Of a stretch of 64,000 bases of DNA, positions 11,001-21,125 are shown piece by piece. Under the pieces are notes generated by a model. It made no database searches, was not told where the DNA came from, and was given only the letters and a program-made list of their open reading frames with translations. Positions within the stretch are counted from its first letter, which is position 1; every line of letters starts with the position of its first letter. The position numbers and the translations under genes were made by a program. This DNA is from Bolinopsis microptera (taxonomy: Eukaryota > Ctenophora > Tentaculata > Lobata > Bolinopsidae): positions 434,001 through 498,000 of the forward strand of contig NC_087082.1 of the NCBI RefSeq assembly GCF_026151205.1, written 5' to 3'.

Positions 11001-14000
11001 CGTGTCCTCTTATAATCACGTGTCCCCTTATAATCACGTGTCCCCTTATAATCACGTGTCCCCTTATAATCACGTGTCCCCTTATAATCAGGTGTCCTCT
11101 TATAATCAGGTGTCCTCTTATAATCACGTGTCCCCTTATAATCACGTGTCCCCTTATAATCACGTGTCCCCTTATAATCACGTGTCCTCTTATAAATATA
11201 ATCACGTGTCCCCTTATAATCACGTGTCCCCTTATAATCACGTGTCCCCTTATAATCACGTGTCCCCTTATAATCACGTGTCCCCTTATAATCACGTGGC
11301 CCCTTATAATCACGTGTCCCCTTATAATCACGTGTCCTCTTATAATCACGTGTCCCCTTATAATCACGTGTCCCCTTATAATCACGTGTCCCCTTATAAT
11401 CACATGTCCTCTTATAATCACGTGTCCCCTTATAATCACGTGTCCCCTTATAATCACGTGTCCTCTTATAATCACGTGTCCCCTTATAATCAGGTGTCCC
11501 CTTATAATCACGTGTCCCCTTATAATCAGGTGTCCTCTTATAATCACGTGTCCCCTTATAATCAGGTGTCCCCTTATAATCAGGTGTCCCCTTATAATCA
11601 GGTGTCCCCTTATAATCACGTGTCCCCTTATAATCACGTGTCCTCTTATAATCACGTGTCCCCTTATAATCACGTGTCCCCTTATAATCACGTGTCCTCT
11701 TATAATCACGTGTCCCCTTATAATCAGGTGTCCCCTTATAATCACGTGTCCTCTTATAATCACGTGTCCTCTTATAATCAGGTGTCCTCTTATAATCACG
11801 TGTCCTCTTATAATCACGTGTCCCCTTATAATCAGGTGTCCCCTTATAATCACGTGTCCCCTTATAATCAGGTGTCCTCTTATAATCACGTGTCCCCTTA
11901 TAATCAGGTGTCCTCTTATAATCACGTGTCCCCTTATAATTACGTGTCCTCTTATAATCAGGTGTCCTCTTATAATCACGTGTCCCCTTATAATCAGGTG
12001 TCCTCTTATAATCAGGTGTCCTCTTATAATCACGTGTCCCCTTATAATTACGTGTCCTCTTATAATCAGGTGTCCTCTTATAATCACGTGTCCTCTTATA
12101 ATCACGTGTCCCCTTATAATCACGTGTCCTCTTATAATATTAATATTAATATTAAATCTAATGATTGAAAGCTGGACGGTGCCAGGTGGTTCTAATGACC
12201 AATTAAAATATATAAAATAATAGTGAATAATAATCCCTCTAAACAGTTACTGTTGTAACTTAAGATTTCTCACATCTTGTATTCCTTGTATTCCTTGTAT
12301 TCCTTGTATTCCTTGTATTCCTTGTATTCCTTGTATTCCTTGTATTCCTTGTATTCCTTGTATTCCTTGTATTCCTTGTATTCCTTGTATTCCTTGTATT
12401 CCTTGTATTCCTTGTATTCCTTGTATTCCTATAATCATGTTACTCAGGTGGTAAGGAGAGAGGAGGAGGTTAAGTTCAATATAACCGCTCACAAAACAAT
12501 TACTATTATGGTGGAGAATATGGGTTATATCGGCTTCAGTAAAGCAATGCTGGACTACAGCGCAGGTATAATTTGGTCTGATTCTAGCTCTAGGCTTTGT
12601 TAGAAATATCATAACAGCAGTGCTATCCTTTAACAAATTACATGACTTCTGAACGGCGGACACCTTCAGAGATCTCATCATTCCCCCCCCCCCCCCCCCC
12701 CCTTCAGAGATCTCATCATTCCCCCCCCCCCCCCCCCCCCCCTTCAGAGATCTCATCATTCCCCCCCCCCCCCCCCCTGTTTTTTAACGTTCATTAATCT
12801 GATGACACCACCAGAGTACAAAGGGCTAAAGAATGTAACAGTTAACGGTTGCATCTGGACACACTGGAACCACTACAAAATAAACGTAACTGACACCTCC
12901 AGAACAACGGATCACATTTCTTCTGTTTATCCTTATAAGGTGATTTCAGTACCTTCGTTCTTACAACTAAATATACAAATTCAACTTACAAAATCGATCA
13001 AATTGTTTTAAATATATAAGTGAGTTCAAAACTGAAAACGATATTGTTAGGCCATGCAGCTAAAATAACACTTTTTTGCAGGCGAAAAGCTGGAAAGGGA
13101 AAACGTTGCTACCAAAAGGACCGGCAGTTTTCAGCGGTGAATTTGTTTTGGAAAAAAGTCAACTGCTGGATACATTTGTCAGTAAGTGAAAAAATGATGA
13201 AATACGTATTTCACACTGCTCAATTAATTTTTGAATCGTCCACATGTTTTCAATTTCCATGATCTATCAGTTGCAGTTAAAATTTCAAAAACGATGCAAA
13301 AAGTGCGCCAGAAATGTTTAGATAATTGATAAGAAATGGAGTGCTGCGAGACAAGAATTTTACTAATTGGTCGAAATAAGAATCTTACTAATCGGTCGAG
13401 ATAAGAATCTTGCTAATTAAATTACTAATTGGATTGTCTAATGATGCTGACAAACTGTGAGCTTAGTATAAATCAAGTTTGTATAGTCAAATGCAACATG
13501 TAGGCGAGTGACCGATTTCATTCTCGGTATCATTTTGCATTTGCGGACGGTTATTCAAATTAATATCATTTACTTTTGATTGGGAACCGGAAAGAGAGAC
13601 ACTGGCAGCGGTCCACTCTAATCATGGGTTTTGGTCCAATTATGGGTTTTGGTCAAATAGTACATAAGTAATAAGTATTTATGTGAATTGACAGTTGACA
13701 CCATTATTGATATTCTTAAATCACTAATAACGAGATTAGCAATTTAGAATGTCAAATGTAGAAGCTCCCATCCTCTCGACTTTCTCTTTTTGTAGTCTTA
13801 TTTGTTTGTATGCAGGAAGGTAAAGGGGCTAACAGCTAGGGAATAACTGTGAAATTATGAATTTATTAAAAATTATAACTTAATACTACATATTAACCAT
13901 TGCTAATGGTCTGGCCCGGCGCGCGCTACTTCGTAGCTTGTAGCATTTGCCATCGGGCCAATATTTCGAGAAGAAAGTGGCGCGCGCTACTTCGAAGAGA

Positions 14001-16713
14001 TTTAGACGAGTAACATCCGTCAATACTACATAGTAAATATCATAAGATGATAATATTGAGTAGATTTAAGATTCAACGTAACATGACCGTATTGAATGGA
14101 GTTGGGTTGAAAACATATAAGTGATACGATAGTTTAACTTATAGGTAATTGACGATGTCAATTCATGGCAGCTCGGCGCGGCACAGTAGCGCATCGCGCT
14201 ACAAAACTTATAGAAGCTTTCAATAAACATGTGTTAATCGTTATCAGCCGTATTGCGTTGAAATCCACTGAAATTTCGAATATATTTAACAAACCTTAAC
14301 AATCTTCTTCGCTTCGTTTGTTTCATTTTTGCAGTCTGCATATTTGCCGTCACAAAACCAATCATCTGGAAAACAACCTTAACCACAGGCTTGTCCGCCG
14401 CCGCCAAACGCCGCCGGTCAATTTGACGACGCTGCACGCCGCCGATACCACCCCTGGCGTACGACGGCGTGAATAAATCGAATTTTTGAAGTTTCATTGA
14501 AAATTCAATTTGCAGATTGAAAAATTAAATAAATAAATAAATCAAATTAGAATCAAATTTTTGCACAGCTCAAATTTACTTTAATTGTATTTGTCGGAAA
14601 AAAAGCACGATAATGTAGATTCATAATTATAAGCGGTGCACGATAAAAATAAACTTGCTCGGATTTTCAAAATTTTTGTACCATCGTTTTCTAGAGACTG
14701 TGAGAATTTTCACAGTACCAAATTTATCATACCTTTTTGGAATGATCAGTGAGTTTCGCCTAGGTGCCATATTTGATGGTGCGCGGCTTTTGGAGCAAAA
14801 TTAGGTGTAAAAGTCGCGTAATTTGACGAAATTCGTTGATTTTTGTCGTATTATTCTGTCATATCTTCGGTTCCTGAACATGAATCATGCTGAAAATTTG
14901 TCAGAACCTTCCAATCATACTTAACTACCGAACCTAATTTAGTTGGGAGAGATTGGCCTTGACTAAGAGGTCTAAAAATGACAAAATAGGTATAAATTCG
15001 TTGATAACTCAAATTCTGAGCATCGAAATTGCTCAAACTAAATTAGGTTCAGTATAACATAAATGTTTACGTAAGCTGACCAAATTTCAACAAAATTGTT
15101 ATATGGGAAGTATTATAACTTTTCGATTGTTTCCAAAATAATGTGCTGGCCGAAATAAGAGCTAAAAAACCATTTAATTGTCAATGGTCAGCGCGCGCGT
15201 CTTATTGTCGATGGCGCACTGCCTAATAATTATAATAGACCAAATTTTTAGGGTCGATCTCAGGGTCGATCTCAGGGTCGATCTTGACCATTGTTAATGA
15301 TCTGGCCCGGCGCGCGCTACTTCGTAGCACTTGTGACTTGCCATCGGAGAAGAAGGCGGCGCGCGCTACTTGTCATACGTTGTATGACCCGCCGCGCACG
15401 AAGTGCGCGGCTCCCCCTGTATCGTCGAAGACGATACAGTGAAGACGATAATAGTGAAGCGACAGTGGGGGTCACCACGTGATACAACGCGCTACTTCGA
15501 AGAAATTTAGACCAGTAACATCCGTCAAGGTCGATCTCACGCCGCCGCCGCTGGTGAGTTTAGGGCCCACGCCGCCGCCGACTGGTTTAGCCACGGCGGA
15601 CAAGCCTGCTTCATGTTCACCATTTGAAAATTTTATAAGCGTGACTGTGAGGCCTTCGCGATCTGTTCCGCAGCCTGTTTGAGTAAGTAAAGTTTTTTTA
15701 AGATAGATTTTTAAATTTAAAAATTTGTTTTTAAAGAGAGGCTGGGCCAAAATAGCCCGCGAGAGGATAACATTGAAATGTTTACGGTAGATGTTAAGAC
15801 TAAGAAATGTACATAAGTCCAGCAAATGCAAATTCCAATGGAGGTGGTCTGCACAATTTATTTAGACTCAGCACGCAAACTTATCTTTTTCAAATACCAT
15901 ATCTGTTATCGGACTTTATTTATTGAACGAACATCATGAACGCTAGGGCTTCCAGCGTTCAAGTTGCGCTCCTACTAAATCGCTCGCCCAAATTTTAAGA
16001 AAATTCTTGTGAAAAGGCCCTTTGGGCATGAAAGTGATCTGGATCGGTGTATTTTTGGACGCTGATTCCAAATCACCCCCCATGACGTAGGGTTAAATTG
16101 CTTCCCTGGAGAGTTATGGGCAAAAAACCGTTTTGGTCACGAAAGAAATTTAGACGAGTAACATCCATCAAGTGTTCAAGTAAAAATTAATTGATGCAAT
16201 ATTTGAACGATCTTTGAAGAACGATTACCCTTAATAATGTGTCAAATTTAAGCATGAATTACTCTACTGCCTGGTTTCAACTTTTCAAGTTAAATGTTGA
16301 AGTTAAATTAAAGTTAAATTCTATAACAATCACGACCATTTCCACTGCTCAGATATAACGAGGAGTTGGAGTAAAGGCTACCTCCTTGTGAACCGTATCC
16401 TGATAGGACGGTACTGGCCTGATGCCGGACCACAATACACTCTATATTTACCCGGTAATCATATCTAGTTAACACATATCTCCAATGTTTTTAATTTTAC
16501 TCACAGTTGGTTAAAGATTATATCTGTACTAGTAAATGTTAATTTTAGCAAATGAGGGCTCTACTGAACCTGCTCATTGTTGCAGGAGTTTGGTTGAAGG
16601 AAGGAATCAACACGATAAGTTTAGTAGAACTACAGAGTTACATGCCCGCTGAGAACAGTATCTACCTGACTGACAAACCTTTTATTGATGGCCCAATCAA
16701 CCCAGATGCTTAA
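1991..16713 (+). CDS. GLB1: Lysosomal beta-galactosidase (GH35), complete 15-exon gene
   Basis: Removes terminal beta-linked galactose from glycoconjugates, normally in the lysosome. Exons: 1991-2073, 2321-2427, 2743-2833, 3753-3870, 6357-6470, 6751-6829, 7947-8168 or 8204-8422, 8660-8854 or 8903-9076, 9281-9436, 10377-10552, 12448-12565, 12815-12939, 13082-13181, 16353-16454, 16586-16713. All junctions are GT-AG and all phases agree, giving 637 residues with 7a+8a (human GLB1 is 677). Residues 1-16 ([16 protein letters not shown]) form a signal peptide. GH35 landmarks in order: [28 protein letters not shown] with acid/base Glu175, [12 protein letters not shown] with nucleophile Glu255, [10 protein letters not shown], then the C-terminal beta domains with [16 protein letters not shown] and [15 protein letters not shown]. 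The exon 10 acceptor was chosen at 10376 because it alone preserves phase; an AG at 10360 is possible but shifts the frame. The catalytic residues are intact. Introns are packed with satellites. Confidence 0.5.
2966..3776. repeat. 50-bp minisatellite carrying the exon 4 splice acceptor
   Basis: Sixteen copies at exact 50-bp spacing (AGGTTCAT at 3001, 3051 ... 3751). Each unit has a pyrimidine-poor but complete acceptor, CAATATCTGCAG, followed by the first 24 or so bases of exon 4 (GTTCATTAAACTGGTGCAGG). Variation is almost limited to T/G in TTCATTA versus TTCATGA. The last copy is the real exon start at 3753. Confidence 0.5.
3753..3870 (+). CDS. GLB1: GLB1 exon 4, both ends embedded in splice-site satellites
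   Basis: Encodes [18 protein letters not shown] then [21 protein letters not shown], the substrate-pocket strand of GH35. Its first 24 bases are the last copy of a 50-bp array (acceptor side) and its last 50 bases are the first copy of a 56-bp array (donor side). Only the last acceptor and the first donor give an open frame: use of an upstream acceptor shifts frame and soon stops, and use of a downstream donor reads into TAA within the second unit. Confidence 0.5.
3821..5835. repeat. 56-bp minisatellite carrying the exon 4 splice donor
   Basis: 36 copies (2015 bp; one copy lacks one G near 5400). Each unit holds the last 50 bases of exon 4, starting AGTGGAACTTCGGGGGTCTT, then GTAAGT. Copies are almost identical, one C to T change near 5572 being the main exception, so the array is recent or kept homogeneous. 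Only the first GTAAGT (3871) is the productive donor. Confidence 0.5.
5841..6245. repeat. 28-bp minisatellite, GLB1 intron 4
   Basis: About 14 copies of a unit containing GATATGTAGCACACTAGGTG, with A/G variation at one site and two copies with an extra TA (CACTATAGG). It begins within 6 bases of the end of the 56-bp array and fills most of the rest of intron 4. Confidence 0.5.
6751..6829 (+). CDS. GLB1: GLB1 exon 6 with acid/base glutamate
   Basis: Encodes [20 protein letters not shown] and then FFQQYF, containing the GH35 general acid/base Glu (residue 175, equivalent to human Glu188). The exon starts in phase 0 and ends in phase 1 at GTTAGT, whose following bases are already the start of the 29-bp CACGTG satellite. 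Confidence 0.5.
6831..7798. repeat. 29-bp minisatellite with CLEAR-like TCACGTGAC, GLB1 intron 6
   Basis: About 33 copies of a unit containing TGTTACATCACGTGACTATG. It starts immediately after the exon 6 donor. Each copy has the palindromic TCACGTGA core; one copy reads CACGTGATT (near 7338) and the last reads ACCACGTGAC. The remaining variation is mainly GTAGTA/GTAGCA. Confidence 0.5.
7947..8168 (+). CDS. GLB1: GLB1 exon 7a (alternative copy A, nucleophile exon)
   Basis: 222 bp, phase 1 in and out. Encodes [20 protein letters not shown] through [20 protein letters not shown]. Glu255 is the expected GH35 nucleophile (human Glu268). The downstream GTGAGT donor at 8169 is only 35 nt from exon 7b. 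This copy is closer to the usual family sequence ([11 protein letters not shown]) than 7b. Confidence 0.5.
8204..8422 (+). CDS. GLB1: GLB1 exon 7b (alternative copy B, nucleophile exon)
   Basis: 219 bp, same phases as 7a, so either can join exon 6 and exon 8. Encodes [20 protein letters not shown] through [20 protein letters not shown]. It keeps the nucleophile Glu and the Tyr and Trp of the galactose pocket but differs at many other positions, so it is an old duplicate kept open rather than a fresh copy. No stop, acceptor CAG at 8201-8203 and donor GTCAGT at 8423. Confidence 0.5.
8660..8854 (+). CDS. GLB1: GLB1 exon 8a (alternative copy A)
   Basis: 195 bp, phase 1 in and out. Encodes [20 protein letters not shown] then [16 protein letters not shown], a longer loop [14 protein letters not shown], and [11 protein letters not shown]. 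Matches the human GASVNLYMFIGGTNF to [12 protein letters not shown] stretch but with an extended loop. Acceptor TTTCAG, donor GTAAAC. Confidence 0.5.
8903..9076 (+). CDS. GLB1: GLB1 exon 8b (alternative copy B)
   Basis: 174 bp, phase 1 in and out, interchangeable with 8a. Encodes [40 protein letters not shown] and [13 protein letters not shown]. The loop length is nearer the canonical enzyme than in 8a. The intron separating 8a from 8b is 48 nt (8855-8902), ending in CTGTTTCAG. Confidence 0.5.
9461..10149. repeat. (CTACA)n microsatellite, GLB1 intron 9
   Basis: About 138 copies of CTACA with a single visible change (CTACAATACA near 9875). It begins about 24 nt after the exon 9 donor. The long open frames through it are a property of the 15-bp reading period, not evidence of coding. 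A six-copy version is at about 8444-8472. Confidence 0.5.
10674..12138. repeat. 18-bp minisatellite with E-box variants, GLB1 intron 10
   Basis: About 81 copies of CACGTGTCCCCTTATAAT. The first six bases vary among CACGTG, CAGGTG and CACATG, and the middle between CCCC and CCTC. Both strands are open through it because 18 is divisible by three, which gives misleading ORFs near 490 codons. One copy is interrupted by TATAAATATAAT near 11190. Confidence 0.5.
12277..12429. repeat. 9-bp microsatellite (TTGTATTCC)n before exon 11
   Basis: About 17 copies, almost perfect, ending 18 nt before the exon 11 acceptor (ATGTTACTCAG at 12447). It could serve as an extended pyrimidine-rich tract. The ORFs on both strands across it are repeat artefacts. 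Confidence 0.5.
12660..12777. repeat. Three ~40-bp repeats with long poly-C tracts before exon 12
   Basis: Three copies of TTCAGAGATCTCATCATT followed by 17-22 C. It ends about 35 nt before the exon 12 acceptor at 12814. C-tract lengths in the assembly may be inaccurate. Confidence 0.5.
13897..14022. mobile_element. Dispersed repeat family A, copy 1
   Basis: Begins near CCATTGCTAATGGTCTGGCC and includes two GCGCGCGCTACTTCG blocks separated by about 60 bp, ending TTTAGACGAGTAACATCCGT. Related copies lie at 15285-15530, 18389-18482 and 19255-19362. I recognise no transposon protein; it resembles a short non-autonomous element. Confidence 0.5.
15285..15530. mobile_element. Dispersed repeat family A, copy 2 (with insertion)
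   Basis: Starts GACCATTGTTAATGATCTGG, has the same two GCGCGCTACTT blocks and ends GTAACATCCGTCAA. Between them lies about 120 bp absent from copy 1, in which TGTATCGTC and GACGATACA form a short hairpin around 15418-15437, and the block CGCGCTACTTCG is repeated, as though another element had inserted. Confidence 0.5.
16586..16713 (+). CDS. GLB1: GLB1 terminal exon and stop codon
   Basis: Encodes [20 protein letters not shown] then [22 protein letters not shown] and TAA at 16711. The NTISLVEL and final DKPFIDGP segments align with the human C-terminus (NTITVLELE ... VDRPVIG). No clear AATAAA signal was found close to the stop; the 3' end of the mRNA is not defined. Confidence 0.5.
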
Positions 16714-16815
16714 TTGTATTGGACTGTCTTTTGGTTTAGAGAGAATCTGAATATTAACAGGACCAGTTATAGCCATAAGTTAATAATATTATTATTATTA
16801 TATTTCAGTTGAATA

Positions 16816-17062
16816 GTACCGAGAATGAAATTATCGGTCGCTTGCTTTTCCCTTTCACATTTCATTCACGGCTTACAAATTGTAATAAGTTTCGATTTAT
16901 AACATGTAATCTATTGCAATTGTAAATGAATGGGGAAAGCGAGCGACCAATTTTACTCTCGGTATCATTTTGCATTTGATTACGGTCATTCAAATTGATA
17001 TCATTGCCTTTTGTTTGGGAAAGAGAGACACTGGCAGCGGTCCACTCTACCCATGATTATGG
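16816..17062. mobile_element. Inverted-repeat (MITE-like) element downstream of GLB1
   Basis: Left arm near 16816-16855 (CCGAGAATGAAATTATCGGTCGC...) is the approximate reverse complement of the right arm near 16930-16970 (GCGAGCGACCAATTTTACTC TCGG). The sequence following the right arm, including GAGACACTGGCAGCGGTCCA, recurs at about 13505-13645 in GLB1 intron 13. No ORF. Confidence 0.5.
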
Positions 17063-18388
17063 TCAAATATATTTTATAAAAATATTCAAAAATTTGATTA
17101 TGGGTCCGCCACCCATGTTAATAGTCGCTGTCAGAATTTTCTTAATGGAGCTTTTAGCTTGTTAGTTTATAACCTACAAGTACAAACAACAAAGACGCGC
17201 GCCGAGTTGGAATCGTCGACGCCCGACGGTCTTGGTCAATATTTGGAACAAATATTTTACGACTGCATTGTGTTTGCAGTTGCTGCTGTTACTGGGGTCC
17301 CCAGGTAATTGCTGCTGCTGACCTGCTGTAAGTAATAATTAACGTAATTTAATTAGACGCGCGCACTGTATTGTGCGTCTCTGGTCTCATTTCAAAACTG
17401 ATTCTATAAGAATCAGTTTGTTGGAGATTTTCTATAAGAACGTCACCGCAGCCGACGTGGACATAAAGTTTATTATGGTTGTGGCAGAAGGACTTTCGTC
17501 AAAACTGTGCCAAATCAAAAGGTTGAAAATCGAGTGTTTCGCAGTAAATAACTTTAAATTTAATTGACGATGTCAATTCATCGCAGCTCGGCTTTCGCTG
17601 TGAGAAGCCTCATATTGAGTGCGCGGCGCAGCATAGTAACGTATCGCGCTACAAACTTTAAATATATTTACAACTATCTGGAAAGTTTAAAAAAATTCTA
17701 TCAGTATCAGTCATTAGTCAGTTTTCGAGACAATCGTCAAATATTGCACCATGGTACAGTTTAGTACAGAAAGAGGGGTGTAGGAATGTGGAATGAGTTT
17801 CAAAATTTTAAAGTTTTTATAATGTTTATGTAGTACTAGTGCGCACTTCAACTTTGCGCCACAGCTTAAATTTCAAAAAGTTCGTCATGATCATGCGTTG
17901 AGAAAAGTTTAATGTGCAGACAACATAAAGCATTCAGTGTCAACCATGGCTGTAAAAAAAGTTGAAGGATATGGTAGGGTCTATCATGTATGGTCGAAAC
18001 CTGCTTCATGTTAAAATTTTATTGGCAAAATACTAGCAATGACGTACTAGTACTACCGGCCATACATGATACAGCTTGCCGAAGGCAAATTTTTTAAAGC
18101 ATTTTGCTTTTGAAAAAAGCCTAATTACATCTTGGTGACAGTTGATTCACGATGTCAATCCTTCGCAGCTCGGTGAGGCACAGTGGTGCATCTCGCTGAA
18201 TTACCGAAGTGGTTGCGAGAAGAATTATTTGATGCGCGGCGCGACCCAGTAGTGCATCGCGCTACAAGGTGACAGTAAAAATAATTTGACAATAGAGATC
18301 ATTTTCAAACACCGTTTTAAGACCGATTTAAATAATACGATTTTATGCATATTACATTAGGGCATGCCAGCAGTTCTTGTGAAAGTTT

Positions 18389-18482
18389 TGACCATTGTTA
18401 ATGATCTGGCCCGGCGCGCGCGAGAAGAAAGCGGCGCGCGCTACTTCGAAGAAATTCAGACGAGTAACATCAAACATCCGTC
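18389..18482. mobile_element. Dispersed repeat family A, copy 3
   Basis: GACCATTGTTAATGATCTGG, GCGCGCGCGAGAAGAAAGCG, CTACTTCGAAGAAATTCAGA and ACATCCGTCAAG, a shorter version missing the middle block of copy 1. High identity to 15285-15530 at both ends. Confidence 0.5.
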
Positions 18483-19254
18483 AAGCGAAAGTGTTGTTCG
18501 AAAAAGGAACGAGAAAAGGATTGCACATTGTAGTCATTCGGAGAAATTTCAGCAAATTTGCTTTAAGGAATGAATTGAGCAATGAGAAATGTAAATTTGG
18601 ACAAAAATGGATTGTACACAGTTTGCAGATGACCTAGCTACAAATGGTACCGACTTATGCTACCAATGAGCTTGTAGCGCGATGCGTTACTGTGTCAATT
18701 AACCAATGTGCCTTAAACTAAACAGCTATCTGAGAAATATCTTTTAAAATGTCCAAATTTTGTTATTGTCTGAACAAAGGGGTCAAAAAAGTTGGCCCCT
18801 TTTCTGCACATAGTCTTACTGCAATGCAGATAAATTAGCTGCAGATGGTAAAACTACAAGTTATCTGATGTCTGAGAAATATCTTTTGAAGTGCCCCCCG
18901 CTTCCTACACCCCTGTACAGAAAGTCCAACTCGGTTGTGGATTAATGATTAAGTTGTAGTGTGTATTAAGTGTGTGATTAAGTTGTAGTGTGAGCTAAAC
19001 AGTAAGGTAGCATAATGATATAAATATAATATATCTATTATCTGCTTTGTAACAATCAAAATAATTAAAAAAATATCACTGCATTGGCTTAATATATTTA
19101 TGACAATTATTTATTGACCAAAAAGTAAAAAAAAAGCACAGATGACAGATCACGGCGGAGTTAAACTTAAACTGCAGATGTCTGATACAAGTTTTATCGG
19201 AGTTCAATTCTAGATACATACAGTACATACAATACAAGGTGCTCACAATTTGTC

Positions 19255-19362
19255 CATTGTTAATGGACTAGCCTGGCGCGCGCTACTTTCAACTTTTTAG
19301 CACTTGCCTCGGGCTAACATTTCGAGAAGAAAGCGGCCCGCGCTACTTCGAATAAATTTGGG
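19255..19362. mobile_element. Dispersed repeat family A, copy 4
   Basis: TCCATTGTTAATGGACTAGCC, GGCGCGCGCTACTTTC, AACATTTCGAGAAGAAAGCG and CGCTACTTCGAATAAATTT. More diverged than copies 2 and 3; the terminal GTAACATCCGTCAA is missing. Confidence 0.5.
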
Positions 19363-20462
19363 GGCCACTAGATGACGTGTGCAATGGACAGAGGAGAATA
19401 GCCATAGTTATTTTTACACTTACAATTTTACCCAAGCCTAAACCCCGGTGGAACCGAATTAAATCAAGAATTTGAGACCAATTACTCTGCTTAATATTGA
19501 TTATTGACTACATGAACCTTTTCACTTAATTTGCGAAAAATAAGATTATCAAGGCTATCCCTACCAACTTGGCATATTACTTGGCACTAATATTCAATAT
19601 AATACTTCCTTGTACTTGTAGTAAATTTACGTTGTCCTTGAGTTCACCTTTTTGAAAATTAAAACAATCAAATTGAGGTTCTCTACAATCTACAAAGAAA
19701 GCTGTTTTAATACATAAAAGCATTATTAAACTTTTTACACTTTGAGTTAAAAACCAAGAACCGTAACAGTAAAATGTCTCTTTTGAATCTGAAAATCAAT
19801 TAGGTAACCATCAGTCATGCTTGTCAGGTGAATTTGATTATTTAAATATTTAACCGAATCATGTAAAATTAGGACTTTTGATTTTATCTTTTTCAGTTAA
19901 TCATAATGTAAACTTGCATTGTTTCAGGTATAGTAGTTGAACACATATTTTAATACTGGTCTGAAGTGAGAAATCTTTACCTATTTTGATTAATACTGAT
20001 AATCATTTCAGCCTCCACACATAACAACTACACTAACTAAAGTTATTAGTAGTTTTATAAAATTATCAGTACATCTCGCCACGATCATAGTCTGTATGAA
20101 AAATAGATATCAAAATTAACTCTGATAATAAATCAACACGAGACGTTTAACCATCAATCTTGTGTTGAACTTTCAGCAGCAACAAAACAATCACAATGTT
20201 GTGTAGTGTAGTGTAGTTTCAGCAGCAACAAAACAATCACAATGTTACCTAGTTACCATGGTAACACAATGCCAGTCCCTATTTATTATCAAAGTATCTA
20301 CTCCAGAGAGCTCAGACCTAATATAAAAAATAGATGTTTCACAAGTGGCGGACAGGGAGGTATTGATAATTAATTAATCACAATGTCACAATTCTCAGCG
20401 CAGTCTCACTGACAAATACGAGAATTATCAGCGTTCTAAATTCATTGCTCTGTACTGGTACA

Positions 20463-20513
<51 letters not shown>
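20463..20513. repeat. Poly-G run (~51)
   Basis: Uninterrupted G run after TACTGGTACA. Length is unreliable in any assembly; such runs are G-quadruplex prone. Confidence 0.5.
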
Positions 20514-20514
<1 letters not shown>

Positions 20515-21038
20515 CAATTTATCGATTGTTATAGTGTCCAATTTTAATTCTTCAGACCAGCTTTCATTCAATGCAGTATCATTGGCTCTTATCGCTAATT
20601 CTTATTCAATGCTTAATCTGATTACTTTTAATAAATCATTAGAAATTGTTTAAACAGAAAACAGCGTCATAATTTCGAGAATAATCGAGGGATAGCGATG
20701 CCTACTTGAAATTTCTGCCCACATGCAAAGTAGCAACGTGCATCTGATCAGGAAAGTCCAATAAAAACACTCTGAGAAGACTACTAATATACAGTAAAAA
20801 TGTAACTAGTTTGTGGAATATTAAACTTATCGCGCAGTCCCCGAGATATCTGGAGCATCAACAACCAAGAAGGATAACAAATAAACATGATCAGAGTTAC
20901 GTCCAGTAACCAGTGTTCAGCGTCACTACCGCTAGTAACTGTTAGTAACCGCTAGTAACTAAGCTACCAGGGCGCACAACTATATCACAGGAGACATATC
21001 TTGTAGTGTTATGTGGCGTCTGTGTGCTACAAATAAAT

Positions 21039-21125
21039 TTACAAACTGAACGTAAACTCCTCCGAATTTAGGTGAGTAAAAAAGTCGCCATGATCCTCCT
21101 TCGCTAGAACTTCGTCTCTATCATA
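21039..21125 (-). CDS. Terminal exon of an unidentified minus-strand gene
   Basis: Reading minus, a good acceptor (CAGTTTCATTTCAG) is followed by YDRDEVLAKEDHGDFFTHLN then SEEFTFSL and TAA, 29 codons in phase 0. Acidic, charged composition typical of a cytoplasmic tail. No family recognised. The upstream partner is probably among the coding-looking blocks at 21776-22106, 22703-22871 or 23011-23218, but no strong donor fixes which. Confidence 0.5.
   Translation of the reverse strand, partial: YDRDEVLAKEDHGDFFTHLNSEEFTFSL

Larger units (their letters stand above)
13182..16352. other. GLB1 intron 13 (3.2 kb) with dispersed repeats
   Basis: The only long intron not dominated by a tandem array. 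It carries two copies of the GCGCGCTACTTCG family (about 13897-14022 and 15285-15530), a copy of the GACGATGTCAATTCAT family (about 14152-14205), a CCGCCG-rich segment in opposite orientations (about 14385-14460 and 15540-15605), and half of an inverted-repeat element (about 13500-13645). No coding exon seen. Confidence 0.5.
16714..21038. other. Intergenic, repeat-derived sequence
   Basis: No gene recognised. Holds family A copies (18389-18482, 19255-19362), GACGATGTCAATTCA-type copies (about 17567-17655, 18147-18266; an inverted fragment at about 18675-18695 reads GTAGCGCGATGCGTTACTGTG approximately), the inverted-repeat element at 16816, a run of about 51 G (20463-20513) and generally AT-rich sequence. 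Short ORFs on + look random. Confidence 0.5.

Noticed and set aside
10663-12168. ORFs near 490 codons on both strands (IIRGHV and SPYNHV repeats)
   Set aside because: An 18-bp unit stays open in some frames on both strands. It lies between GLB1 exons 10 and 11 and the flanking exons join in phase without it.
14234-14497. Minus-strand ORF of 87 codons rich in Arg
   Set aside because: Runs through CCGCCG-rich dispersed repeats inside GLB1 intron 13.
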